A DNA stretch of 64,000 nucleotides from Zasmidium citrigriseum (taxonomy: Eukaryota; Ascomycota; Dothideomycetes; Mycosphaerellales; Mycosphaerellaceae), in NCBI GenBank assembly GCA_002786025.1, contig NHNW01000007.1, positions 124,001-188,000 of the forward strand, given 5' to 3'. Shown here piece by piece: positions 1 through 10,277 of this stretch. The position numbers and the translations under genes were made by a program. The stretch's first letter is position 1. Every line of letters begins with the position of its first letter. The notes under the pieces are model-generated. The model was not told the DNA's origin. It made no database searches and was given only the letters and a program-made list of their open reading frames with translations.

Positions 1-480
1 ATTTCGTCACCGCACCGCAAGGTCACTCGCAACGCAGTTTTGCCAGCCACAACAACCGGAGCTATCGCCAATCTGGCCCTGCGTGAATCGTGCCCTGCGC
101 GCGCTTATGCTGATGGCGCAAGCAGAGCTAGCTCTGAGGCATTTGTGTGACTTCACTGCTGTGATAAGGGTGGTTGAGCATGATGTTGACTGGTGGGTTG
201 GGTATGACGAGGGGTAGACAAAGAATTGCAGTATGGCAGCTTCAGACGACTGGATCAAACAAGATGTACAATGACAGCTGTGTCGAAATGGTGGATTTGA
301 TGACCTCCGGCTTAGGTGAACCAGGCATTTCTCAAAACTCGTCTGATGGCCAACCTACAACATCAACCGTGGGAATGGTGATTTAATATACGAAAACTGA
401 GTGCATTCTCTATGACTTGATATCCAGATCAGCCAATTCATATCCATCACCTTCAATACGCGGATCCACTGACGCCATCC
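1..480. other. Intergenic, no gene seen
   Basis: No supportable gene. Short open frames on both strands lack family similarity, length or splice logic. It probably holds the 3' flank of the minus-strand gene that ends at 481. Confidence 0.5.
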
Positions 481-1422
481 TCAAAGCCTCAATCTCTCCA
501 ACCGCATATTCGCACCAGCGACATTCCTCCTCAGTATCCTGATCACCTCGGGGTATATTCCTTCCTTATCAACAAAATCTAGAAATCTCTCCAACTGCAA
601 CACCAAGCCCTCGCTCACGGCACACCTCTCCTTGCCCTTGTCAATCAGATGCCGCATGTCGCGCTTTGCGTTCTCTGTCTTGCACCTCCAGTCCCACGAA
701 AAGTACTCCATCTCGCAGAACGTTGCGTAGCGGGTCGTCTTAGACACCTCGTCTTCGATTCGCGAGCATACTCGAGGGACGTGCGCTTGAGCGATCTCCT
801 TCACTTCAGCCGCCGTGTTGTCGTCTTGATCAGGTTCGGCTGGGCCCATGATTGCGATCGGCTCTGGCTCATATCTGTTCCGGCCGTGCAGCTCGACGAA
901 GTAGCGAGGCAGAGTGTCGGTGTTGCTCATCCAGATGCTCTTGTGGAGAAAGACATCCTCGTAGCCTGGCGGATAGAGAACTTTGTACCGCCGCTTACGA
1001 GTCAGATCGGGGTTTATTTCTGGCATCGCATTGGACAGCGCTGGTCCAGCAAGAAGCTTCCATACGGAGGGTGCTCTGTCGGATTTGACGAAGTAGTTGG
1101 TCTGTGGTGGTAGCGGCAGCTCTTGGAAGAAGCTGTCCACCTGCTCCAACGCAAGAGTCGACACCGTCTTATGGTACGCCAAAGGGTCGTTCAATGAATC
1201 GTAGCTGGGTGGTACGTCCATGACGTCGTCGTGGTCCATTACATGCTGCTTCCAGTAGACGTCCGTTTTGGCCGGTATCGATGCGGTGTAAACAGTGCAA
1301 AAGTGAGAAGGACGAGGTCGAAATAGAGAACACATGGCGTGATATTCCGATGCTTGGGTTAACCAGGATGCAGTAAGACCTGAAGGCGGTTTTCCCGGTC
1401 GGGCAGACATGTAAATAGACAT
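481..1422 (-). CDS. Hypothetical protein, 313 aa
   Basis: Single open frame without a recognised domain. The first ATG is at 1422; the frame opens slightly further upstream but only with a GTG. The protein is soluble-looking with no signal peptide or membrane segment. It has a short Pro/Tyr motif (DVPPSYDSL) near residue 70 and a charged C-terminal half with many Arg and Glu residues. An alternative is a shorter protein starting at an internal Met near the PPSY motif, with an unseen upstream exon. Codon use looks coding and the frame is long, so I consider it a real but uncharacterised fungal gene. Confidence 0.6.
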   Translation of the reverse strand: MSIYMSARPGKPPSGLTASWLTQASEYHAMCSLFRPRPSHFCTVYTASIPAKTDVYWKQHVMDHDDVMDVPPSYDSLNDPLAYHKTVSTLALEQVDSFFQELPLPPQTNYFVKSDRAPSVWKLLAGPALSNAMPEINPDLTRKRRYKVLYPPGYEDVFLHKSIWMSNTDTLPRYFVELHGRNRYEPEPIAIMGPAEPDQDDNTAAEVKEIAQAHVPRVCSRIEDEVSKTTRYATFCEMEYFSWDWRCKTENAKRDMRHLIDKGKERCAVSEGLVLQLERFLDFVDKEGIYPEVIRILRRNVAGANMRLERLRL

Positions 1423-1981
1423 GTTAGGCACAAAGCGCTCGACAAAGGCAGGGAAGACTGGTGTTGGCGCATGGTGAAGGAACTCTGCAAACTGTTATGC
1501 ACCTACCAATTGCAGACTGTTTGTGTCTGCGATCCAATGTTCAAAACAGGGAGTATGCGAATCAACACGCATTCGTCAAGGGACGCCCATGTTGCTGACG
1601 ACTGGCCAGCATTCCAGGGCTCAGCGGCAGCGCCGGTTGTGTGAGACATGCGAAATAACGATCGAATGCGGGCTTGTGGCTGAAATGCGGCGATGAGTAA
1701 ACAAGATCTCGGCAGACTGTCAAGCTGTCGATGGGATGGAGAGTCGTTCAGTAGCTCGTCTAGGCATAGGAATGAAGGAGATGGCAAAGACATGTCGTCG
1801 CGGTTGTCCAATTTTAGCCCGCAACGGCGCCGCCCGCATCAATCGGGCCGGGCGAGCAGCTTTCCGAAGTGAGAAAGCTCAACCACCGTTTCGTTGCGGT
1901 GATTGAGAAAAGTCCACCACCGCCAACCCCATCCCCTCGACACTCCTTCTCCTCTGCACCTCCTCTCGCGGCGCGGCCACC
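1423..1981. other. Divergent intergenic region
   Basis: Lies between the minus-strand hypothetical gene and PDA1 and should contain both promoters. The last 60 bases before the PDA1 ATG are pyrimidine-rich, as is common in fungal leaders. No gene is supported. Confidence 0.5.
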
Positions 1982-3417
1982 ATGCTCTCTCGATTCGCGC
2001 CCCGCGCCTTTGCTGCGCCCGTCCGCACCAATGCCGCCAGATTCACCCCGGCGCTGCGAACGGTGACCACCGATGCGGCCAGCAGCCACGTTGAGAAGAG
2101 CGATGTGCCTCAGGTACGCCATCATTCCGGACTGTGACACATGTTCCAGTGCCTAATGCCATTTCCAGGAGGACGACAAGCCCTTCCAGGTCCGCCTCAA
2201 CGATGAGGCATTCGAGACCTACGAGCTCGACCCCCCTCCTTACACCCTCGATACCACCAAGAAGGAGCTGAAGCAGATGTACTACGACATGGTCGCAGTG
2301 CGGTATGTGGGATGAGATAATACAAGAGTGGCATTGGGCAAGGACTGACAATCGCGCGCAGCCGCATGGAAATGGCCGCTGACAGGCTCTACAAGGAGAA
2401 GAAGATCCGGGGTTTCTGCCATCTCTCCACTGGTCAGGAAGCCGTCGCCGTCGGTATCGAGCACGCCATCACGAAGATGGACCACCTTATCACCGCCTAC
2501 AGATGTCACGGTTTCGCCATGATGCGAGGAGGAACTGTCCGATCCATCATCGGTGAATTGCTTGGCCGGAGAGAGGGTATCGCGTACGGAAAGGGTGGTT
2601 CCATGCACATGTTCTCGACTGGCTTCTACGGTGGTAACGGAATTGTCGGTGCGCAGGTGCCTGTAGGTGCAGGTATTGCGTTCGCCAACAAGTACGAGGA
2701 GAAGGACAATGTGACCCTTGCCCTCTACGGTGACGGTGCCAGCAACCAGGGTCAGGTCTTTGAGGCGTTCAACATGGCTGCTCTCTGGAAGCTGCCCGTC
2801 ATCTTCGGCTGCGAGAGTAAGTTGGGACATGGATATGAGATTGAAGACGTTGGCTGACTTTTGGACTAGACAACAAGTACGGAATGGGTACTGCCGCCAA
2901 CCGTGCCGCCGCCCTCACCGACTACTACAAGCGTGGTCAATACATCCCCGGTCTCAAGATCAACGGAATGGACGTCCTCGCAGTCAAGGCCGCTGTCAAG
3001 TACGGCAAGGAGTACTGCAGCGCTGGAAAGGGACCCCTCGTCTACGAATACGTCACCTACCGATACGGAGGACACTCCATGTCCGACCCCGGTACCACTT
3101 ACAGAACCCGTGAGGAAATCCAGCGCATGCGTTCGACCAACGACCCAATTGCCGGATTGAAGCAGAAGCTGCTCGACTGGGGCGTCACCACTGAGGAAGA
3201 GCTCAAGGGCATCGATAAGGAGGCTCGCAGCCACGTCGACGAGGAGGTGGCAGCTGCAGAGGCCATGGCTCCACCAGAGGCAACCCCAGAGGTTCTCTTT
3301 GAGGACATCTACGTCCGTGGATCAGAGCCACAGTTCCTCCGCGGCAGGATACCAGAGGAGAACTTCTACTATCCGGACCGTCCAGTTCAGGTCCCAAAGT
3401 CCCCAGCTCAGACTTAG
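1982..3417 (+). CDS. PDA1: Pyruvate dehydrogenase E1 component, alpha subunit (mitochondrial)
   Basis: Four exons: 1982-2113, 2169-2302, 2362-2816 and 2870-3417, giving 422 aa, the usual length for this family. It is the thiamine-diphosphate E1 alpha chain that decarboxylates pyruvate in the mitochondrial pyruvate dehydrogenase complex. The N-terminus ([20 protein letters not shown]) is rich in Arg and Ala like a mitochondrial presequence. The thiamine-diphosphate motif starts GDGASNQG at about residue 212 and ends with Asn-Asn near 241; the third intron cuts the codon of the first of these Asn residues. The regulatory loop [10 protein letters not shown]...YRTREE, which carries the phosphorylated serines in E1 alpha proteins, is intact. 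All three introns are 53-59 nt with clear GT and AG ends. The E1 beta gene is not in the window. Confidence 0.96.
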
Positions 3418-4196
3418 ATTGAGTCTGGCAGAGGGAGATGCATTATATAGGGGAGCATGAACGGGTGTCCTGGGCTTTGCTTGCTGGTGGCGAGGCGCTG
3501 GGTATGTTTGCAAGTCGGGATACGACCTTTTTTCTTGACTTTGTGCTTTGAGCAATTTGTATATTGAATCAACAGCAGCAGAGAGCGAGCGGAGAACACT
3601 TTCTCATATGTATTCCCAAACAACAACCACATCGAAGCTAGCGACTAGCGACTTTCTTCGTCACACCTACGACTTCCCGTTCGGTCCATCCGAACTTTCA
3701 CTCAACAACCAGCCGCCAGCAAGGTCTGCCGTCGCCGGCCTGAACTCTGAACAAGCAACCGGATACCTATCTGCGCCGGTTGGGCTTTAGCGAGCGAATC
3801 AGCAGCGGCAAATGGCTGACATGGCTTTGTCAACACGGCCGAGTGACGTCGATTCCGGTGCCGCATCACACTTCTCTCTTTCACGCTGCACGCGACGTTC
3901 GTGTGTCTGGCGGATGCAGGCGGAATCAAGCTATGATGAAGAGCTTGTGTGCCTGGGTGCATTGACGCTATCGCTATCACCGTGCGTTGCCGGTGAGGGT
4001 GGAGGTATAACATCACTTTGGTTGCGCTCCTTCTCCTTCTCCCAGCCATTTGATCTGTTTTGCTTTTCTAGCTGGACCTTTGTTGCGAGGACGTGTCTCT
4101 CTGCTCTTCACTCTCCTCTCTCCTCCCGCGACACCCAGCAGCAGAAAGATCACAAAAACCTCGTCCTCAACCACTCCCAAACAACAACCACCCACA
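3418..4196. other. Intergenic between PDA1 and the phosphate carrier
   Basis: Holds the 3' flank of PDA1 and the promoter of the downstream carrier. The sequence just before the carrier ATG is rich in C and A (ACAACAACCACCCACA), a typical fungal leader. No gene is supported. Confidence 0.5.
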
Positions 4197-5193
4197 ATGT
4201 CCACCACCCAAAAACCCACCGGCATCCCCACGCCAACCCGCAAAATCGAACTCTTCTCCTCCTCCTACTTCGCAGCCTGCACCCTCGGCGGCATAATCGC
4301 CTGCGGCCCAACCCACACCGCCGTCACACCCCTCGACCTCGTCAAATGCCGCCGCCAAGTCGACTCCAAACTCTACAGCTCCAACTTCCAAGCCTGGTCC
4401 AAGATCTTCCGCACCGAAGGCCTCCGCGGCGTCTTCTTCGGCTGGTCGCCCACCTTCGTCGGCTACTCGTTCCAAGGAGCCGGGAAGTATGGCGCGTACG
4501 AGGTGTTTAAATATTATTATGGCGAGAAGTTGTTTCCCAACAGTCCGAAACCGATTGTGTATCTCGGAGCTAGTGCGACGGCGGAGTTCATCGCGGATAT
4601 TTTCCTGTGTCCCTTCGAAGCTATCAAGGTGCGGATGCAGACGACCCTCCCGCCTTACGCGAGTACGCTCCGGGAGGGCTGGAGCAAGATCGTCGCGCAA
4701 GAGGGTTTCGGGGGACTTTATAAGGGACTGTATCCGCTGTGGGCCAGGCAGATCCCGTATACGATGGTCAAATTCTCGACGTTTGAGGCGACGGTGGAGC
4801 AGATTTATAAGTATTTGGGGAAGAGTAAGGATCAGTTTGGGACGTTGCAGCAGACGGGGGTGAGCTTTTTGGGAGGGTGAGTACATTATCTACCATATCG
4901 GATTGGTTTTGGATGGTTTGCTGACGTTTCGTTTTAGGTACATTGCCGGTGTTGGATGTGCCGTCGTCTCTCACCCAGCAGATGTCATGGTGTCGAAGCT
5001 GAATGCCGATCGTAAGGCTGGAGAGGGTGCTGGTGCTGCGTTGGCGAGGATATACAAGAACATTGGCTTCTCTGGCTTGTGGAATGGTCTGCCGGTCAGG
5101 ATTGCCATGATCGGTACCCTTACTGCTTTCCAATGGCTCATCTACGACTCGTTCAAGGTCTACCTTGGTCTGCCGACGACTGGTGGACATTAG
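4197..5193 (+). CDS. MIR1: Mitochondrial phosphate carrier
   Basis: Two exons, 4197-4876 and 4938-5193, 311 aa, the same size as yeast Mir1. This inner-membrane carrier imports phosphate (with a proton) into the matrix for ATP synthesis. All three mitochondrial-carrier repeats are present with their signature turns: [20 protein letters not shown] and [11 protein letters not shown]. The sequence [17 protein letters not shown] after the first repeat is characteristic of the phosphate carrier branch. The single 61-nt intron lies in the third repeat. The ATG chosen follows a CA-rich leader and gives the short N-terminal tail usual in fungal members. Confidence 0.95.
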
Positions 5194-5404
5194 AAGAGGA
5201 TAGGACATTAGAAATGGATGGAATCTGGGTCATTTGATACAGCAAGGCGTCTGGAGTCAAGTAGAGGTGGGACGGGAATACAGAACGATGGAGTCACGAA
5301 CAGATAATAGCATGAGCAATCAAAAACAGTATAATGTCCAAATGTTTTAAACATCCATCATAATGATCATCCAACGCTAACATCACACATTCTATCATCC
5401 ACAC

Positions 5405-6429
5405 CTACTTACTCACGCCCCACCCCTCCTCCCCCAACCACCCAAAAACCTCCCTCTCCATAGCCGCCCTCTCACTCGCCGTCCCCCCAGGCCCCTGCGG
5501 CCCGGGATCCATCCTCCAATCCACATTCCTGCTCCGTCCCTTCAGCACCTCCATAACCGCACCCCCGCCCACATGCTCATCCTCCACACACCTAAGCATA
5601 ACCTCCGCAACCTCCTCCGGCTCCACCCACTCATCCTGCTCCTTATTCAACATCTGCAACTTCTCCGGATGCTCCGTCCACAGCGGGGTTTTGATGATCC
5701 CGGGCGCGACGCCGTTGACGCGGATGCTGAGGGTTGCTTCGAGGGGCGCGAGGCTGCGGATGAAGCCGGAGATGGCGTGTTTGGAGGCTATGTAGAGGGG
5801 CGTGGCGAAGCCGGGGGTTTGGCCGGCTATGCTGCTTATGTGGACTATGCGTTTGGGATTTGAGGCGGAGGCTTTGCCGACTTTGCTGCCTTCGATTGGA
5901 TTCAGCCAGCGGGAGATGGCGAGTTGGGTGGTGCGGATTGGGTGGGTGACGTTTAGGTCGAGGGTGAGGTAATGTCCCAGCCCCTCCTCCTCCGTCCCTT
6001 TCACAGGGTCCTTGGACTTTTCACTACCAGGGGGAATCCAGAAATTCGACATATGAGGCTCGAACACCCCAGCCCCTGGACACACGATATCGGCGCCGCC
6101 GAAGTGTTTATCCGCCTCGTTGAAAGCATTCTCGAGCTGTGGCCAGATTGTTGCGTCGGTCTTCACGTAGAGGGCGCGGGGTTTGGAGTCGGGGGAGGAA
6201 TGGGCGTCTACGAGCTCTTGAGCTTCAGGACGAAGGGCAATGTCGGCGATGAGGACGTTGCAGCCTTTGGAAAGGAGGAGGCGGGCGAAGCAGAGGGTGA
6301 TGCCTGCAAATAATTGTTAGTAGACTGAGAGAAAGGTGGAGGAGTTGCTCACTTACCAGACCCAGCGCCCGTCAACAGCGCCGTCTTCCCCTCAACAGAG
6401 AAAGGAACGTTCTCAGTAGGAGCAGCCAT
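5405..6429 (-). CDS. Short-chain dehydrogenase/reductase (SDR)
   Basis: Two exons, 6429-6357 and 6303-5405 (53-nt intron), 323 aa. NAD(P)-dependent oxidoreductase of the classical SDR fold. The cofactor loop reads TGAGSGIT near residue 20; the last Gly of the usual TGxxxGxG is replaced by Thr. Catalytic Ser lies in IVHISSIAGQ and the Tyr/Lys pair in YIASK. The usual NNAG motif is changed to CPGAG. The layout resembles fungal 15-hydroxyprostaglandin-dehydrogenase-like SDRs, but the substrate cannot be read from the sequence. The intron interrupts the cofactor loop itself, so the exon junction is well constrained. Confidence 0.9.
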
Positions 6430-6976
6430 GCTTCAGAATAACGAGAAGACAATACCTACAGTCTCGAGATATGGTGTGAGGGGTCGACCCATCTTATGTG
6501 CGCTCCTGGACTGACATCGGGAAAACTACTCGACAGAGCCGCGGATGTCCTAAGGTGAGGCTTGGGCGTCGTACGGTACCTCGTGTGGGTGAGAGAGCTC
6601 TCCATAGCGCGAGGCGGGGTGAACAGGAAACGGGGGAAAGGTGAGCGAGGTGGACTTTCACTTGATTTGTCGTCACACCTTCCGTTCTCGGCCGTAGATC
6701 CACCTTGCTTGTCCACTTCACTTTGCGCATGACTGTGAATAGTTTTGACGGGAGACCAGGGGCTTTGTTCATGAAGGGTGTTTGCTTGCTGTCTGCCATC
6801 TCTTCAGTGGGCGTGGATCGACTGGCATGAGCAGGACTCAAAAGTCGCTTTACTGCTTCACTCCAGGTTGGACAGAATTGCCTTTCCTGCGTAATGGCTT
6901 CCAAGGACCAAAATGTAGGCGAAAAGAAGAGAAGGCCATGCCTGGATTATACTAGGGCTCCGGTTTCTCGATATCA
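6430..6976. other. Intergenic, no gene seen
   Basis: Upstream of the SDR gene and downstream of the first F-box-like gene. A minus-strand open frame of about 136 codons exists but starts with TTG and has no recognisable content. Nothing else stands out. Confidence 0.45.
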
Positions 6977-8338
6977 TCAAGACCTCTGTGCAAGCTCTTT
7001 CCAGCAGTGGATGATCTGATCCGTGTGAGTTTCATGATATAACTCGGCGAAGTCGGCCAGCTTCGGGGCATGGCGGTATATTTGATGTGCAACACGCATG
7101 CACACTTCGGGCTGCTGACCTCGTATCGCGAGCCTGTCCAGCTGTAAGACCTTCAAAGACGGAAACAAAGGCGCGGGAAAACGTCTCAGCTCCTCGATTT
7201 CGAAGATTCCGCCGAGCACACACTCTTCCAGTTGCGGGCAGCTCTGACCAAGAGCGGCCAGAAGAGCAATTCCTTGCTCGACCTCGAGGTCGATGTCGAT
7301 CTTCTGCAGCGTTGGTATGTGTTTTAGGACGTCTCGGAGATTTTTGGGATCGTGATTTTCGACCAGGGGAAGTGCCATTGGGCCTTGTCCGGTCATCGTC
7401 AACTCGCGGAGCTTGGTGAGTTTCTTCAGAGCTAAGAATTCGTTGACATCGAGGTGGTTGGGCCCATGATAGTAGATGTGCAAGATCTCGAGATCCTGCA
7501 TGGGCGAGAGGCGGGAGATGACCTCTAGGTCTTCCGGTATGTCGTCTTCGTTGAACACGACGCTGAACTGGAAATTCTTAATGTGCTTGACCATAGACAT
7601 AATAGCTGGCAAGAGCTCGGGTTTAGTGTACATGTCCATCCTCCAGAGGTCACGGAAAGGGTGCTCCACGCTCTGGTGCGCACGTCTGATCGCAGATGGT
7701 GTAATCAAGTTCCTGAATGATGCATATTCGATAGACTCTCGTCCGGCAAGATAGGAGAACACATCCTCAGGGACTTCATTGTTGGGTTCCGTATCAAAGT
7801 GAACGATGACGTCCTCAAGCTTTCGAAAACTTTCCAGAAAGCTGACGAAATCATCCTTGGGAATATCTGTGCCAATGTTGTCGAGTAGCAGCTTCTTTAA
7901 TTTGGGGCATCGTTCTGCAAGAAGTCCCTTCAAGTCCTCGTGAACATTTCCGCCGTAGAACTCGAACTCCTCAAGATTCGGCTGTAAATATGGTCGTATC
8001 CAAGGCCGAGTATCGACTGGCCTGTAAGTATCAATGCTGATGTAGCGTAATTTGGGAAATTGCAGTTCGGCGTATGGAGGATAGACATTGCAGTCATCGC
8101 CTGCGTCGAGAGCCAAGGCTTGAATGTGGTCGGCGTAGGTCTGTCGGCGTTCCCTCGAGACGTGAAGCAGAACCCGAGACGGTGGCTCTTGCCACAGTAT
8201 GTTGACGCCGTGCTCGTTCCAGAATCTGTTGACGCGAATGGCCGACGCCAGAGCGAGTGTGTCGTTTTGGAGGAAGCCCAGGATGAGGTCCAGCAGCTCT
8301 GGCAGGGTTAAAACACGTTCAATAGCGCTGCCGCGCAT
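6977..8338 (-). CDS. F-box-like protein with leucine-rich C-terminus (paralog 1)
   Basis: Single exon, 453 aa. The N-terminal 45 residues (LTLPELLDLILGFL then W at the end of the second helix) look like a degenerate F-box, the Skp1-binding helix bundle of SCF ubiquitin ligases. The rest has irregular leucine-rich segments of the kind used as substrate-recognition repeats. The next gene upstream is a clear tandem paralog in the same orientation, sharing the N-terminal pattern ERxLxLPELLxLI and the later WQEP motif. Ubiquitin-ligase function is inferred from the family; the target is unknown. Confidence 0.85.
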   Translation of the reverse strand: MRGSAIERVLTLPELLDLILGFLQNDTLALASAIRVNRFWNEHGVNILWQEPPSRVLLHVSRERRQTYADHIQALALDAGDDCNVYPPYAELQFPKLRYISIDTYRPVDTRPWIRPYLQPNLEEFEFYGGNVHEDLKGLLAERCPKLKKLLLDNIGTDIPKDDFVSFLESFRKLEDVIVHFDTEPNNEVPEDVFSYLAGRESIEYASFRNLITPSAIRRAHQSVEHPFRDLWRMDMYTKPELLPAIMSMVKHIKNFQFSVVFNEDDIPEDLEVISRLSPMQDLEILHIYYHGPNHLDVNEFLALKKLTKLRELTMTGQGPMALPLVENHDPKNLRDVLKHIPTLQKIDIDLEVEQGIALLAALGQSCPQLEECVLGGIFEIEELRRFPAPLFPSLKVLQLDRLAIRGQQPEVCMRVAHQIYRHAPKLADFAELYHETHTDQIIHCWKELAQRS

Positions 8339-8567
8339 GTCGAAAGCAGTTCATTCAAAACAGCACAGTAAGAAATGCCAAGGCGCAGACGCTCTGATAT
8401 TGAGATGTGGGCGTAAAATGTCGAAAGCAGATGAGGTTCATCAGCGGTGAGAGATGGTCAGATTTCCCGGCTGACCTTCCATGGCTCATTGAGAGCAGTG
8501 ATTCCGTAACTCAAGCCGTCCACAGATTGCGTTTCCTCGTGCTGCCACAATGGTCGTTTTGATGCAA

Positions 8568-10031
8568 TCAATGAGCCTCGGGGGTAGTATCGGTGGATAA
8601 TTCATTGCCAAGTTGTCGATTTCGAGATCTTCCACGCCAGAAACTGTCGTCCGGGCCTTTTTTCTCTTGCCAGAACTCACAATTGTATTCCACGCGGACT
8701 GATCGCACAGTAGGAGCATGGCGAAGAAGTTGATCCCACCCGACATCAAGCACCGGATCATCGTTTGAAATTGGAGAGGGCGTGAAGACGCACAATGACA
8801 GCTTTTTCACGTTGGGAAATAATGGATCATGGTAGCGGTCGAGCTCTTGTAGCCTGAAGTGTCCATAGAGTGCGCATTTCTCCAATTGTGGACAACAATC
8901 GCTTAGAGTCGTCAACATCGCATGGTCGTTCTCTGGCAGATTTGGATCCACAGACAAGTCGACACTCCGAAGTTGCGGAAGAGATGACCACACGTCGTGC
9001 AAGATCGGCTGCGTGAGACCTTGAAAACCTGCGTCCGCATTATAGCCCCCGATGGTGAATTCTCGCAGCTTTCGGAAGCATTTCAAAGCCAGCAATTCGT
9101 CGACTTCAATGGTTGCGTAAGCATCGTCTGGGAGCAAGGGGTCATCATCATCAGGGTCCGGATATTGTATTCTCAAAGTCTCCAGATCCTGCAACGGTCT
9201 AAGCTGCGGTATGATCTTCGTATTCTCGCCGTCGCCGAACGGAATCGCCAGATCCAGATGCTTGATATGCTTGATCATGGGGACAAGAGCGCGCAGAGCC
9301 TCGTATTCCACGGAAAGCTCAAGACTTGTTAGCTGACTGAAAGGCAGCTGAACAGCTTCCTGAAGGTCCTCGAAATCGTATATACTAAGGACATGTTCGA
9401 AGGACAACGCTGTCAAGGATCGTCGCCCAGCCAGGTATTGCAACAGTTCCCCAGGTGCAATAATTCGGCTACCAGTAAATCGGACGCGAATATCGCGGAG
9501 CTCGCAGAGACGCTCAAGCAGCCCAGGAAGGCCATACTCATATCTTTCGCGGCTTGCAATTTCCAGTTTCGATAGCCGTGGACAATGCAAGGCGATCATG
9601 CGGACGAGGTCGTGAGTGGATTGGAGTGAGTGCAACGTAAGATTCCTTATGCTCGGTTGAAGGTAACTTGCTACAACGTTGACTCCGGGCCCGTAGAGCG
9701 TTGTTTCGGGAGAGGGGACAATGAGATGCAGAAACTCAAGAGACCGGAGACGAGGCCATTTCAGTCCGTCATGGACGTCGTGGACAGTAAGATCACGACC
9801 ACGGAATTTGAGCGTCCGTACCTCGTCTGCATGTCGCTGCCGGCGCTCCGCAGAGAGGAATCGAAATGCATCGTCATCGGGTTCTTGCCAGATCACTGGA
9901 TAAGCTTGCTCGTACCAGGTCTTGTCGACGAGAATTGCCGAGTGTAATGATGGAAGGTCGTTCTCAAGGTGCTGGAAGATGAGGGTCAGTAACTCAGGAA
10001 GCGCCAGAGCGCGCTCTGCTGCGCTACTCAT
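8568..10031 (-). CDS. F-box-like protein with leucine-rich C-terminus (paralog 2)
   Basis: Single exon, 487 aa, starting at the ATG at 10031; the frame opens two codons earlier only with TTG. The N-terminus AAERALALPELLTLIFQHLE matches its downstream neighbour, and both share the WQEP element and the repeated pattern SPMQDLEILHIYY / RPLQDLETLRIQY. Sequence between the landmarks has diverged widely, so this is an old tandem duplication. The role as an SCF substrate adaptor is inferred from family features. Confidence 0.85.
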   Translation of the reverse strand: MSSAAERALALPELLTLIFQHLENDLPSLHSAILVDKTWYEQAYPVIWQEPDDDAFRFLSAERRQRHADEVRTLKFRGRDLTVHDVHDGLKWPRLRSLEFLHLIVPSPETTLYGPGVNVVASYLQPSIRNLTLHSLQSTHDLVRMIALHCPRLSKLEIASRERYEYGLPGLLERLCELRDIRVRFTGSRIIAPGELLQYLAGRRSLTALSFEHVLSIYDFEDLQEAVQLPFSQLTSLELSVEYEALRALVPMIKHIKHLDLAIPFGDGENTKIIPQLRPLQDLETLRIQYPDPDDDDPLLPDDAYATIEVDELLALKCFRKLREFTIGGYNADAGFQGLTQPILHDVWSSLPQLRSVDLSVDPNLPENDHAMLTTLSDCCPQLEKCALYGHFRLQELDRYHDPLFPNVKKLSLCVFTPSPISNDDPVLDVGWDQLLRHAPTVRSVRVEYNCEFWQEKKGPDDSFWRGRSRNRQLGNELSTDTTPEAH

Positions 10032-10277
10032 TGTCAATGTTCGTACTGTGAGGTTCTGATGGACTTCGGGTCGTCGTTGGGAGTGAAATTGAAGTTGAAA
10101 AGGGGCGTGTCAATTTCGTGATGCCTGATCCCGGCGTACCTTCCCCACTCGGAACCTTAATTTACGCGTCTTTTCACGCGTTGGGTGAGTCTTCCCAATC
10201 GCTACCTCGGAGAAATCTACTTGTGCGCCGCCATATTCGCTATTCCATCGAATGGACCACTGAAAGAAAACAATCTA

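Noticed and set aside
1503..1811. Minus-strand frame upstream of the first gene
   Set aside because: Short, not conserved in appearance, and within the PDA1 divergent promoter.
6494..6904. Minus-strand frame of 136 codons between the SDR and the F-box-like genes
   Set aside because: Starts at TTG and has no domain or coding-like pattern.
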